This document shows positions 33,706-43,655 of a DNA stretch of 64,000 nucleotides, piece by piece (position 1 is the stretch's first letter; every line of letters begins with the position of its first letter). Both the position numbers and the translations under genes were made by a program. The stretch lies in contig NZ_CP080598.1 in the NCBI RefSeq assembly GCF_019598945.1, positions 1,178,001 to 1,242,000 on the forward strand. Direction: 5' to 3'. The notes beneath the pieces are model-generated. The model made no database searches and was not told the DNA's origin. It worked only from the letters and a program-made list of their open reading frames with translations. Source of the stretch: Sphaerospermopsis torques-reginae ITEP-024. GTDB lineage: Bacteria; Cyanobacteriota; Cyanobacteriia; Cyanobacteriales; Nostocaceae.

Positions 33706-34884
33706 TTAGAAAATATCTGCTGGATCTGCGGAGCGCAGTTTATTAATTGCTAATGCGCCGGAAGTGATGCAAATTAAAACTGTTGAAGTTAAGACAAGTA
33801 GGGCATTATTAGAAGTCATCATGATGGGTAATTTAGTTGCTTCCATTGCAAAATCATATAAGGCTACGGAAATAATAAATCCTGGAAAATAAGCTAGTAA
33901 AGCTAGAATTAGTGCCTGTTGAAAAACAACATTTAATAAATATCCATTGGCATAACCGATAGCTTTTAAAGTGGCGTAGGCAATGAATTGAGTAGCAATA
34001 TTGCTGTAGAGAATTTGATAAACAATGACCACACCTACTACAGAAGCCATTGTCAACATTAAGTTAAGAATAAAACCAATGGGTGTTCTAGAAGCCCAAT
34101 ATTCTTTTTCAAAATCAATGAATTGTTGACGGGTGAAAATCTGGACATCATTAGGTATATTGTCCCGCAAGTTTTTTAACACTTCCTGGGGGTCAACACC
34201 TGGTTTAAGTTTAACAATACCTACATCTATTTTTTCTGATGGACGTACAAGGGGATTGATTTTTACAAAAGTTGAGTCACTGACAATTAAATTGCCATCG
34301 ACACCAAAGGAGGGACCTAAACTAAATAAACCTCCTACTCTGACTCGATAACCTTGCAAGGCATCAAAGGCAAATATTTCTATTTTTTGTTCTGTATTTC
34401 CTCTCTCAAAATTTTTGGCTATGGGACCAAATTCTGGGCGTGAAGCTCTGTCAAATAACATGACATCGGGAATTTTAAGTTTATCTAAATTCTCCTGCAC
34501 TTCGGGAATATTCATCACTGGTCTACCTGGGTCAAAACCAATGACATAAATTGAATATTTCTCGCCAGTTTCTGGATTTTTTAGCTTTGCAAATTGCAAA
34601 TACATCGGGCTAACTGATTCTACACCATTAAACCCTAATGCTTGATATAAACGATTGCGAGAAAAACTTTGATTTGAGGTCAAAGATTTGTATTGAGAAC
34701 TAACTAAAAATAAATCTCCTTTGAGATTTTGATGTACTGCTGTAGCACTAGAATAAAGTGCATCTTGGAAACCAAGTTGAATAAACATGAGCAGCACAAT
34801 AAAAGCAATGCCAGCTACAGCGACAACAAAACGCACTTTTTGCTGGGCTAACTGTAGCCATGCTAAAGGTATTTTTATGGTCAT
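33706..34884 (-). CDS. hgdC: DevC/HgdC-like ABC exporter permease
   Basis: A 392-residue FtsX/MacB-type permease with a first helix (FVVAVAGIAFIVLLMFIQLGF, ≈ residues 19-39 in two parts), a large periplasmic domain (about 40-260) and three C-terminal helices. The opening IPLAWLQLAQQKVRFVVAVA is characteristic of DevC proteins. With the HlyD-like protein upstream it would form a DevBC-type exporter for glycolipid passing to TolC. No DevA-type ATPase gene follows, so the ATPase must come from elsewhere. Confidence 0.88.
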   Translation of the reverse strand: MTIKIPLAWLQLAQQKVRFVVAVAGIAFIVLLMFIQLGFQDALYSSATAVHQNLKGDLFLVSSQYKSLTSNQSFSRNRLYQALGFNGVESVSPMYLQFAKLKNPETGEKYSIYVIGFDPGRPVMNIPEVQENLDKLKIPDVMLFDRASRPEFGPIAKNFERGNTEQKIEIFAFDALQGYRVRVGGLFSLGPSFGVDGNLIVSDSTFVKINPLVRPSEKIDVGIVKLKPGVDPQEVLKNLRDNIPNDVQIFTRQQFIDFEKEYWASRTPIGFILNLMLTMASVVGVVIVYQILYSNIATQFIAYATLKAIGYANGYLLNVVFQQALILALLAYFPGFIISVALYDFAMEATKLPIMMTSNNALLVLTSTVLICITSGALAINKLRSADPADIF

Positions 34885-34903
34885 ATATTTTGTTTTTAGT
34901 TAT

Positions 34904-35003
34904 TGGTCATGGGTAATGGGTAATTGGTAATTGGTAATTGGTAATAATAAACTCTTGCCTGTTTCCTTCTTACTGTCACCTGTCACCTGTAAACTGTCAC
35001 CTA
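34904..35003. repeat. STRR block between hgdB and hgdC
   Basis: gggtaat/ggtaatt units (about five) and gtcacct units (three) lie between the two exporter genes, which are otherwise expected to be an operon. Confidence 0.85.
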
Positions 35004-35010
35004 CCAATGA

Positions 35011-36219
35011 CTAAATCTGAATAGCAACGTCTACCTGTAAGTTAGTTAAACGAGATACTTTTTCGCTGTCTGCTGGGTTATCAATGGCGATTTTTACTTC
35101 GACAATTCTGCGATCTGTATCTGAATTAGGGTTAATACTAAAGATACTTTGTTTGTCAATTTGCCAGCCAATTTCTTTGACTGTTCCCTGTAGTTTTCCT
35201 GAAAATGCAGCACTGGTAAGATTAGCTTTTTGTCCAACTCTCACTTTTTGAATATCTGTTTGATAAACTTCAGCAATGACATTCATTTCTGAGGTTTTAC
35301 CAAGTTCTGCAAAACCAGAAGTTGCTATTACTTCGCCATTTTTGGCATGAATTTTTAATACTCTGCCATCTATGGGGGATTTGATGTAAGTTAATTCGTG
35401 GTCTGCTTTGGCTTGTTGAACAGCAGTTTCTGCGCTTTTAACTTCACTTTCTGCTAAGGCAATATCTACACTGCGTACTTCTTTGATACTGTTGAGTTTG
35501 GCAGTTGCTTCTTGAATTTGATCTTGTAAGGTGTTTTTGGTTCTTTGCAGTGTCGCTTTTGCTTCTGTTAATTGTTGTTGTGTGGTTTTTAGTTGTAAAG
35601 TTTTGGCATCAGCAATAGAAGCAGAAATTGCGCCATCTTTGTATAATTTCTGATAGCGATCGCTCTCTTTTTTAGCATTATCTACTTCAGCTTGAATGCG
35701 GTTAATTGTCGCGTTTTGTGCTGCAATTTCACCTTTTAATTGTGATTCTAACCGGGTAATTGTTGCTTTTTGAGCGTTAATATCTCCGGGTTTTGCTCCA
35801 GCTTTTACCTGTGCTAGTTTAGCTTTAGCAACTAATAATTTATCAAAAGCTTGTTTGATTGCAGTTTTTGAACGTTCATAGTTTTCTAAATAAGCTAATG
35901 TTTGTCCTGCTGTTACTTCATCCCCTTCTACTACTAATAGTTTTTCTACACGCACACCGTTGATGGAATTAGGAGCAGATAAATAAGTAATTTCTCCTTG
36001 GGGTTGTAGTCTTCCTAAAGCAGTGACAGCAAATTTTACAGGAGTGGGTTGAGGGGATGGGTTTTCAGTAGCGGGAAGTGGAGAATTAGATTTTCCCTTT
36101 AATTGAGAAAAACTGTAGAAAGATCCTAAACCAGCAGTTAAAGCAATTGCAACGGCTAAAATAATTTTCCACTGCTTGGTAGCTTTTTTTAATAGTTGGC
36201 TTTCTTTATTTACTGCCAT
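35011..36219 (-). CDS. hgdB: DevB/HgdB-like membrane fusion protein
   Basis: A 402-residue HlyD-type periplasmic adaptor: N-terminal membrane helix (IILAVAIALTAGLGSFYSF, about 18-36), Pro-rich linker, first half of the lipoyl domain (VEKLLVVEGDEVTAGQTLAY), a long coiled-coil hairpin (about 118-275, rich in AKAKLAQVKA, TKQQLTEAKA-like heptads), then the second lipoyl half and beta barrel (YIKSPIDGRVLKIHAKNGE). In DevBCA-TolC systems it bridges the inner-membrane pump and TolC for glycolipid export. It is the first gene of the minus-strand row and faces the 1.64-kb divergent promoter region. Confidence 0.88.
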   Translation of the reverse strand: MAVNKESQLLKKATKQWKIILAVAIALTAGLGSFYSFSQLKGKSNSPLPATENPSPQPTPVKFAVTALGRLQPQGEITYLSAPNSINGVRVEKLLVVEGDEVTAGQTLAYLENYERSKTAIKQAFDKLLVAKAKLAQVKAGAKPGDINAQKATITRLESQLKGEIAAQNATINRIQAEVDNAKKESDRYQKLYKDGAISASIADAKTLQLKTTQQQLTEAKATLQRTKNTLQDQIQEATAKLNSIKEVRSVDIALAESEVKSAETAVQQAKADHELTYIKSPIDGRVLKIHAKNGEVIATSGFAELGKTSEMNVIAEVYQTDIQKVRVGQKANLTSAAFSGKLQGTVKEIGWQIDKQSIFSINPNSDTDRRIVEVKIAIDNPADSEKVSRLTNLQVDVAIQI

Positions 36220-36464
36220 ATTTTTATTCCCATTAATTTGACTCAGGTATAGTTTTAATAGCGCAAATTACCTAAAATAACTTATCCTTTATCATCTGAC
36301 GTTTAGCTAATGGATAAGTCGCATTACTTGTGGGTATGAATTGTTATGATAGTTTATAGCAATCTTTACAGGTAACAAGATGAACCGGAAAATCAACAGT
36401 GATTTAACTCGGTGATTTAGCTGGCAATTATCCTTTGTTTTATCTTTAATTAGCCTTTGATAAA

Positions 36465-36478
36465 GTAGCGAGAAATAC
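36465..36478. promoter_or_regulatory. Perfect NtcA-type box (GTA-N8-TAC), site 1
   Basis: gtagcgagaaatac matches the NtcA consensus exactly. It lies 246 bases upstream of the hgdB ATG. A TAN3T -10 at the canonical 22-23-base distance was not found on either strand. Confidence 0.4.
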
Positions 36479-37029
36479 AAGATGGCTAACTAATAATTTT
36501 GTGTTTCCGATAGAACGAATTTCCGAGTAAATGAGTCTAAAAATCTGTAAAAGTTCAATTTAATTCTGCCAAAAAAGTTGAATTTTGTCAACAAAGTAAA
36601 TCAACCTATTTGTTATTGTTCCTGAAAATAACTCAAATAAGAGATTTTATTGAAAACATGACATAAGAGGTTCATGAATCAACTGTGAAATCTGTATTTT
36701 TGTGATCAAATAACGATTGATGTTGTCAAAATATAAAGATTTCATCACAAGTTGCTCCTGTGGTCTTAATACAATTAATTACAGCTACTAAATTAAGATT
36801 TGCTTTATAAATAACCAATTTGATTAACAAACTGAGTTATCTTATAAATTCATCAAATACCACAGCTTAATTATCATGTTTCTCTGAGAAAAAAACATTT
36901 ATGTTCAAATCAACAATGTGTGTATTTAATGATTTGTTACTTACAAGACAGTTGCTCTAAAACTCTTGATAATGCAAGCGCAAATGACAATAATACACCT
37001 AAAACAAAACTTTTATTGTCCAAATTCGA

Positions 37030-37043
37030 GTAAAGGGATATAC
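37030..37043. promoter_or_regulatory. Perfect NtcA-type box (GTA-N8-TAC), site 2
   Basis: gtaaagggatatac matches the consensus; TAGAAT follows 11 bases downstream on the plus strand. It is about 815 bases upstream of hglE. The spacing is shorter than in class II NtcA promoters, so it is only a candidate. Confidence 0.4.
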
Positions 37044-37858
37044 CATGATCCTGATAGAATATTGAAAACTGAGTTCATGAGCCAAAAATATTTTTCAAAA
37101 CTTACTGTCTGTGAACTATTCTATTTTTTCAAATTGTGCTATTCTTTGTATTAATTCAATAATGAAAAGCAGCAAGTCAATTATTCAATGAGTTGCAAGT
37201 AAAAAGGAAAAAATACCATAAACCAACCCTGTTATTATCTCGATAAAACTGTTTAAGTATTTTTTCACATTGCATGAATTTAGATTCAAGGTGATGTTAT
37301 TTCTGTAACGAGTTTGGCAGCTTTTATTGGTTGAATGTCATAAAATATATTAACTTGTTTTCCTAATCACTGGTAATTTAATGCTCACACAAATGCTGAG
37401 ATCATATCTACCGTGATCAGACAACTAACCAATTTACTAACCAATTAGTAACCAAACAAGTTCAGAAAATTTTACCAGTTTCTACAATATCCTAAGTTCT
37501 TTGGATGGAGTTTTCTAAATCCTGCTGTCTTTTCTCACACACGCGAGTTTTTACTGATAATGTCTCTAAACAAACAAGAAAAGGAAAGACAACATTGTAT
37601 AGTATCGTTTCAGGTTTACAGTGTTAGCCAATTACATCAAAACACCAAAGAATTTAATTATTAAAAGGGAAATCAAGGCAGTATTTACCGTGTGGTGTTG
37701 ATGGATGAATATGATGGATGAAAATGCCTGATTTCTTACACAGCTAAATTAACTAATACTGGTAAGAACAAATGGCTTAATTATTTATGTGTAAGCCACA
37801 GAAATTTAAGTAAGTTCTGTAGCTAAACAATTTACAATCCTCAAAATTACTCTATGCC

Positions 37859-40800
37859 ATGATGTCTGCTGATTCAATTAATACTGCCTTGGCAGAGTTA
37901 GAGAGCCTAATTAACAGTTGTGAAAAGGATTTGATTAAGTTTATAGAGGAAAGAAAAATGAACCCAGAAAATCAAATGTCAACTCACAAAATTAACAGAC
38001 AACTGCAACAAAATCCTATCGCTATTGTCGGTATGGCTTCTCTATTGCCACAAGCTAGAAACCTTAGACAATACTGGGCAAATATTGTTAATAAAGCTGA
38101 CTGTATTACTGATGTTCCTGAAACTCATTGGAGTGTCAAAGATTATTACGATCCTAACCCCAGAACTCCAGAGGATAAAACCTATTGTAAACGTGGTGGT
38201 TTTATTCCTGAAGTTGATTTTAACCCGATGGAATTTGGGATTCCTCCCAGCATTTTAGAAGTTACTGATGTATCACAACTATTAAGTTTAGTAGTTGCTA
38301 AAGAAGCAATGGAAGATGCTGGTTATGGTGAATCTCGTGATTTTAACAGGGAAAATGTGGGGGTAATTTTAGGTGTGGCAATGGCTAAACAATTGGGTAT
38401 GCCATTATCAGCCAGATTAGAATACCCTGTTTGGGAAAAAGTTCTTAAAAGTAGCGGTTTATCTGACGAAGATACTCAGAAAATCGTCGAAAAAATTAAG
38501 AGTGCTTACGTTAAATGGGATGAAAACGCATTCCCTGGAATGTTAGCCAATGTTGTGGCTGGACGTATTGCCAACCGTCTCAATTTTGGCGGTATGAATT
38601 GTGTAGTTGATGCTGCTTGTGCTAGTTCCTTTGGTGCTTTGAAAATGGCTATTAGTGAACTGGTAGAACATCGCAGCGATATGATGTTAACCGGTGGTGT
38701 AGATACCGATAACACCATCATGGCTTACATTTCTTTTAGCAAAACTCCGGCGGTTTCTCCTAGCGAAAATGTCAAACCTTTTGATGCCAAATCAGATGGA
38801 ATGATGTTAGGTGAAGGGATCGCTATGTTAGTTCTCAAACGCTTAGAAGATGCCCAAAGAGATAGCGATAAAATCTATGCTGTAATTAAAGGTATTGGTA
38901 CTTCTAGCGATGGTCGCTATAAGAGTATTTATGCACCACGAAAAGAAGGACAAGTTAAAGCCTTAGAACGTGCTTATAATGATGCTGGTTTTTCACCGGC
39001 AACTGTGGGTTTAATGGAAGCTCACGGTACGGGAACAATGGCGGGAGATCCTACAGAATTTGCATCTTTGCATAGTTTCTTTAGTCAATATGATAATAAG
39101 AAACAGCATATTGCTTTAGGTAGTGTAAAATCCCAAATTGGACATACAAAAGCCGCCGCCGGTGCAGCTAGTTTAGTGAAAACTGCCCTAGCTTTACATC
39201 ACAAGATTTTACCACCAACTATCAATATTACTGAACCAAATCCTAAGCTGGATATTGAAAATTCATCCTTTTATTTAAACACTGAAACTAGACCTTGGAT
39301 ACGTGCAGAAGGTGAAGCACCAAGACGTGCGGGTGTAAGTTCCTTTGGTTTTGGTGGCACTAACTATCACGTAGTGTTGGAAGAATATCAAGGGGAACAA
39401 CAAGAGGCTTATCGTTTACATAATGTGGCAAGTGAAATGTTATTATTTGCTACCAATCCTAGTGAATTAATCAATAAGTTAGAAGCAACTTTTAATAATT
39501 TGCAATCTAACGAAGGCGATAGATATTACTCGCAATTAGTTCAAGAATCTCAAGCTTTAAGTATTCCTAAAACTGCTGCCAGAATTGGTTTTGTTGCTGA
39601 GAATAAAGCAGAGGCTTGTAAGTTACTAAAGGTTAGTATTGACTTACTGAAAAATAAACAATCTGTAACTTCTTGGGAACATCCTCAAGGGATTTATTAC
39701 CGTGCTTCTGGTATAGAATTAGCTGGAAAAGTTGTAGCTTTATTCTCTGGTCAAGGTTCTCAATACCTGGAAATGGGTAGAGAAGCGGTGATGAATTTCC
39801 CAGCTTTAAGAAGGTTGTATGGGTTGATGGATGGGTTGTTAATTAAAGATAATTTGCAGCCTATTTCGGAAGTTGTTTTCCCCCATCCAACTTTTAATGA
39901 AGCTGAGAAAAACTCCCAAATTGCAGCTTTACAAAGAACAGAATATGCACAGCCGGCGATTGGTGTTTTTAGTGCCGGTTTGTATTCTATTTTCCAACAA
40001 GCTGGGTTTAAATCTGATTTTACTGCCGGTCATAGTTTTGGTGAATTAACCGCTTTGTGGGCAGCGGGAGTGTTGAGTGAAGAAGATTATTTGTACTTGG
40101 TTAAGTCTAGAGGACAGGCGATGGCCGCACCGAAAGATCCTGACCATGATGCAGGTAGTATGTTAGCGGTGAAAGAAGATATCAGCAAAGTGGAAGCAGT
40201 GCTGAAGAATTTCCCAAAAATTGCGATCGCTAATTTCAATTCTCCCACTCAAATTGTTTTAGCTGGTCCAACTGCGGAAATTCAAAAAATTCACCAGAAA
40301 TTTCAAGAGTTAGGATATGGTGCTGTACCTTTACCAGTTTCCGCAGCTTTCCACACACCATTAATTGCCTTTGCACAGAAATCCTTTGCCATTGCAACTA
40401 AATCTGTTGCGTTCCAAAATCCCAAAGTTCCCGTTTTTAGTAACGTTACTGGTAAACAATATCCCCAAGAACCTTCAGCCATTCAAAGAGTATTAGAAAG
40501 TCATCTTTCTAGCTCAGTTCACTTCAAACAAGAGATAGAAAATATCTATGCTGGTGGTGGTTATTGCTTCGTAGAATTTGGACCAAAACGCATTCTTACC
40601 AACTTGGTAAAAGATATTTTGGGTGAGCGTCCACATATTACTATTTCTCTCAATCCTAGTACACAGAAAAATAGCGATCGCTCTCTCAGAGAAGCAGCAG
40701 TACAACTGCGGGTAATTGGTATGGCTTTAGGTAATCTTGACCCCTATCAACTACCAGAAACATTACCCACCAAAGAAACCAAAAAAGCCTTAAACGTCAA

Positions 40801-43339
40801 ACTCAGAGGCATTAACTACGTTTCCGAAAAAACCAAAAACGCCTTTACAGAAGCATTAAATGACGGCTTCAAAATTCAAGGAGCGCAAGAAGTTAAAGAA
40901 GTTCAAACAGTGAAAATAATTGAGGAATCTAAAACTTTAGAAATTAAAGATTCTAAAACTTTAGAAATTCCCAAGGCTGTACTTCCTGTAGTTTCTTCTA
41001 GCAATGGAAGCAACGGAAACGGCAACGGCAATGGTAACGGTAACGGCAACAAAAAAACACCAGTAATTACTTCTTTGCAAACAGTTTCTCAAGTTTCTCA
41101 GATGAATCCTGCTACATCTATAAATTCAAATCCAGCCACCAAAGAAAAATTACCTACAGTGACTTATGCGCTGGCAGAGAGTCTAGGAGGGAACATGGAA
41201 AAACCAGATAAAAACACCAACTTTCAACAGGTTTTGGAAAGTTTAGAAAACCTCCTCAACCAGTTTCAAAATAATCAAAGTGATAACTTAGAAATTCACG
41301 GTACATATCTAAATCATCAAATGGAATATGCGAAAACATTTTTCCAATTGATGCAGCAACAAAACGCCCTGTTAATGAACAGTCAAGCTGCCGAAACTGC
41401 CCAAATTAAACAATCAATCATGGAAAGTTTCGAGCGCAGCATGATGCAATTTCACAACCAACAAGCCGAAACTCTCCGCATCCATGAACAATATTTACGG
41501 GAACAAGTAGAATACACCAAAAACTTCTTCCAACTCATTCAACAAGAATATTCATTACTAATTGACGGTACAGAAACCACACCCGTCATTCCCCCACAAT
41601 TTACCGAAACACACACCCAAAGTTTACGGGAATTTATCCCCCAAAACCCAGAACCAACTATTACAGAAACAGTAGTTACTCCTGTTAACAAAATAGTAGA
41701 AACTCCTGAACCAGTCATAGAAACTGTAACTCAAACTGCACCTGTAATAGAACAAGTTCCCATTACAAAAATTGCTGAACCTGTAATCGAAACACCTACC
41801 CCAGTTGCAGAACTAGTTGCACCTGTAGCATTAATTTCTGAGCCAACAAAACCCGCAGTTAATATTGATGAACTAGGTAAAAATCTCCTAGCAATTACTA
41901 GCGAAAAAACAGGTTATCCCATCGAAATGTTAGAATTTGACATGGACATGGAAGCCGACCTGGGAATTGACTCCATCAAACGGGTAGAAATATTAGGAGG
42001 ATTGCAAGAATTATATCCTGATTTACCCAAACCAAACTTAGAAGAACTGGCAGAAAAACGCACCATTGGTCAAATAGTTGAATATCTAGGAAAGCAGGTT
42101 GCGGTTAACAGTTCAGAAGTTAAAAATGAGGTGAAAGGTGACAGTTTACAGGTGACAGAAGAAGTGACAGTTGACAGGTTACAGGTGACAGAAGAGGTGA
42201 CAGGTTACAGGTTACAGGTGACAGAAATAGAGGAAGTAAAACAAGATTTAGTCATTATTCCCCAGTCCCCAGTCCTCAGTACCGAACACCCGGATATAGC
42301 CGAAACCCTGTTAAGAATTACCAGTGAAAAAACAGGCTATCCAGTAGAAATGTTAGAACTAGACATGGACATGGAAGCCGACCTGGGAATAGACTCCATT
42401 AAACGGGTAGAAATATTAGGAGGAATGCAAGAAGCATACCCCGATTTACCCAAACCAAACATCGAAGAATTAGGCGACCTGCGGACAATTGGACAGATAG
42501 TTAACTACCTCCAAAAACTGGTGGCAGGTGAAAAAAAAAAGCTTGATTCTTACCAGATAGAACCACAAATAGAAACAATAGAAAAAGTGGTGGACTTAAC
42601 CCCACCACTACCAGCAGACCCAAATTTACCCCGTCGTCCAGCCAAACTCAAAACATTACCCAGACCTGATTTTTGGGAATGTAAATTACCAGAAGAACAC
42701 ATTGGATTAATCACAGATGACGGTTCTTTAACTACCACAAAATTAGCTCACGCGCTAATAGAAAAAGGTTGGAAAGTAGTAGTTTTAAGTTTCCCCCAAT
42801 CAATAGTTCCCGAACAGTCGCCTTTACCAGTAGGAGTTACCCGCCTCACCTTAGCAAACATGAGTGAAGAACACCTACAACTACTACTGCAAAGTATCAC
42901 TATTCAACATGGAAAGATTGGGGCATTTATTCACCTACATCCACAATTCACAACAGCAAATCTCGGCTATTCAGAAACAGAAAAAGCGATTGTAAAACAC
43001 ATCTTTTTGATGGCAAAACATCTCAAACAATCGCTCAACACAGCCGCCGATTTAGAAGGAAGAGTTAGCTTTTGTACAGTTGCCCATCTTGACGGTGCAT
43101 TTGGATTAGACTACACAGAAAACTTCGGAATTATCGGTGCAGGATTATTTGGATTAACCAAAAGTTTGAGATGGGAATGGCCAAAAGTATTCTTGAGAGC
43201 AATTGATTTACATCCCAACTTAGACCCACACCAATCAGCAGAATATATAGTAGCAGAATTGCACGATTCTAACCGATATATTGGTGAAGTTGGTTATAGC
43301 TCAAAGGGAAGAGTAACACTCATAGCTGAAGCCGAATAA
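37859..43339 (+). CDS. hglE: Heterocyst-glycolipid-type polyketide synthase HglE (KS-AT-ACP-ACP-KR structural half)
   Basis: An 1826-residue PfaA-like iterative synthase. Order: KS (about 50-515; active Cys254 in DAACASSF, His in EAHGTGT and GHTKAAAG), AT (about 625-940; Ser726 in GHSFGE), an Asn-Gly linker, two helical repeats (about 1120-1245), a Pro/Val/Glu-rich linker, ACP1 (Ser1372) and ACP2 (Ser1513), both with LGIDSIKR, and a C-terminal 250 residues resembling the structural half of a ketoreductase (HIGLITDDGSLTTTKLAHAL). The catalytic KR half is in the next gene. It builds the long hydroxylated acyl chain of heterocyst glycolipid. STRR-like DNA occupies the ACP1-ACP2 linker. A later in-frame ATG (M34) is an alternative start. 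Confidence 0.9.
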   Translation: MMSADSINTALAELESLINSCEKDLIKFIEERKMNPENQMSTHKINRQLQQNPIAIVGMASLLPQARNLRQYWANIVNKADCITDVPETHWSVKDYYDPNPRTPEDKTYCKRGGFIPEVDFNPMEFGIPPSILEVTDVSQLLSLVVAKEAMEDAGYGESRDFNRENVGVILGVAMAKQLGMPLSARLEYPVWEKVLKSSGLSDEDTQKIVEKIKSAYVKWDENAFPGMLANVVAGRIANRLNFGGMNCVVDAACASSFGALKMAISELVEHRSDMMLTGGVDTDNTIMAYISFSKTPAVSPSENVKPFDAKSDGMMLGEGIAMLVLKRLEDAQRDSDKIYAVIKGIGTSSDGRYKSIYAPRKEGQVKALERAYNDAGFSPATVGLMEAHGTGTMAGDPTEFASLHSFFSQYDNKKQHIALGSVKSQIGHTKAAAGAASLVKTALALHHKILPPTINITEPNPKLDIENSSFYLNTETRPWIRAEGEAPRRAGVSSFGFGGTNYHVVLEEYQGEQQEAYRLHNVASEMLLFATNPSELINKLEATFNNLQSNEGDRYYSQLVQESQALSIPKTAARIGFVAENKAEACKLLKVSIDLLKNKQSVTSWEHPQGIYYRASGIELAGKVVALFSGQGSQYLEMGREAVMNFPALRRLYGLMDGLLIKDNLQPISEVVFPHPTFNEAEKNSQIAALQRTEYAQPAIGVFSAGLYSIFQQAGFKSDFTAGHSFGELTALWAAGVLSEEDYLYLVKSRGQAMAAPKDPDHDAGSMLAVKEDISKVEAVLKNFPKIAIANFNSPTQIVLAGPTAEIQKIHQKFQELGYGAVPLPVSAAFHTPLIAFAQKSFAIATKSVAFQNPKVPVFSNVTGKQYPQEPSAIQRVLESHLSSSVHFKQEIENIYAGGGYCFVEFGPKRILTNLVKDILGERPHITISLNPSTQKNSDRSLREAAVQLRVIGMALGNLDPYQLPETLPTKETKKALNVKLRGINYVSEKTKNAFTEALNDGFKIQGAQEVKEVQTVKIIEESKTLEIKDSKTLEIPKAVLPVVSSSNGSNGNGNGNGNGNGNKKTPVITSLQTVSQVSQMNPATSINSNPATKEKLPTVTYALAESLGGNMEKPDKNTNFQQVLESLENLLNQFQNNQSDNLEIHGTYLNHQMEYAKTFFQLMQQQNALLMNSQAAETAQIKQSIMESFERSMMQFHNQQAETLRIHEQYLREQVEYTKNFFQLIQQEYSLLIDGTETTPVIPPQFTETHTQSLREFIPQNPEPTITETVVTPVNKIVETPEPVIETVTQTAPVIEQVPITKIAEPVIETPTPVAELVAPVALISEPTKPAVNIDELGKNLLAITSEKTGYPIEMLEFDMDMEADLGIDSIKRVEILGGLQELYPDLPKPNLEELAEKRTIGQIVEYLGKQVAVNSSEVKNEVKGDSLQVTEEVTVDRLQVTEEVTGYRLQVTEIEEVKQDLVIIPQSPVLSTEHPDIAETLLRITSEKTGYPVEMLELDMDMEADLGIDSIKRVEILGGMQEAYPDLPKPNIEELGDLRTIGQIVNYLQKLVAGEKKKLDSYQIEPQIETIEKVVDLTPPLPADPNLPRRPAKLKTLPRPDFWECKLPEEHIGLITDDGSLTTTKLAHALIEKGWKVVVLSFPQSIVPEQSPLPVGVTRLTLANMSEEHLQLLLQSITIQHGKIGAFIHLHPQFTTANLGYSETEKAIVKHIFLMAKHLKQSLNTAADLEGRVSFCTVAHLDGAFGLDYTENFGIIGAGLFGLTKSLRWEWPKVFLRAIDLHPNLDPHQSAEYIVAELHDSNRYIGEVGYSSKGRVTLIAEAE
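42131..42225 (+). repeat. STRR-like repeats within the hglE coding sequence
   Basis: Repeats of aggtgaca/ggttaca type code for GDSLQVTEEVTVDRLQVTEE-like units between ACP1 and ACP2. The same heptamers occur in intergenic STRRs (for example tgtcacc at about 6090). The frame is preserved. Confidence 0.85.
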
Positions 43340-43655
43340 TTTGTAAGGTGGGCATTGCCCACCACATAAGTATTCAGCTATCAGTAATCAGCTATTCTTT
43401 AGAAAGCATCTGAGTTAATAATAAGGATGATCTTCTTTTCTTCTTTTCTTCTTTTCTTCTTCCTTCGTGTCCTTCGCTTCTTCGTGGTTCATTAAATCTT
43501 CTCTTTGCGTCTTTGCGTCTTTGCGTGAGAAAAAAATAAATTGACTTACTCACAAAGCATTACTCACCACATCAAAACCTCTATTAAATATTCTGACTCC
43601 TGACTCCTGACTCCTTACTTTAATTTTTTAATTTTTATCTCATTACCGAGGAATT
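43340..43655. other. 316-bp repeat-filled gap between hglE and the KR-DH gene
   Basis: Starts with a hairpin ggtgggc-att-gcccacc (43348-43364), a common cyanobacterial repeat, then tcagctatcagtaatcagct, tcttctttt units (about 43437-43465), tttgcgtc units (about 43505-43530) and gactcct units (about 43593-43616). The last 20 bases hold the ribosome site gaggaa before the next ATG. The hairpin might attenuate transcription within the synthase operon. Confidence 0.8.

Larger units (their letters stand above)
36220..37858. promoter_or_regulatory. 1.64-kb divergent regulatory region between hgdB and hglE
   Basis: AT-rich and without convincing coding sequence; a 62-codon open frame at 36966-37154 has no recognisable motif. 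It contains two perfect GTA-N8-TAC sequences (36465-36478 and 37030-37043), the second followed 11 bases later by TAGAAT. Many direct A/T-rich motifs occur, such as ctaaccaatt near 37430. Such a long leader region is unusual for this genome and suggests developmental control of both transcripts. Confidence 0.6.

Noticed and set aside
36966-37154. 62-codon open frame in the hgdB-hglE gap
   Set aside because: No ribosome site, no recognisable domain, AT-driven composition; left as part of the regulatory region.
42131-42225. Sequencing or assembly error in the hglE linker
   Set aside because: The repeats keep the reading frame on both sides and their units match STRRs elsewhere in the window.
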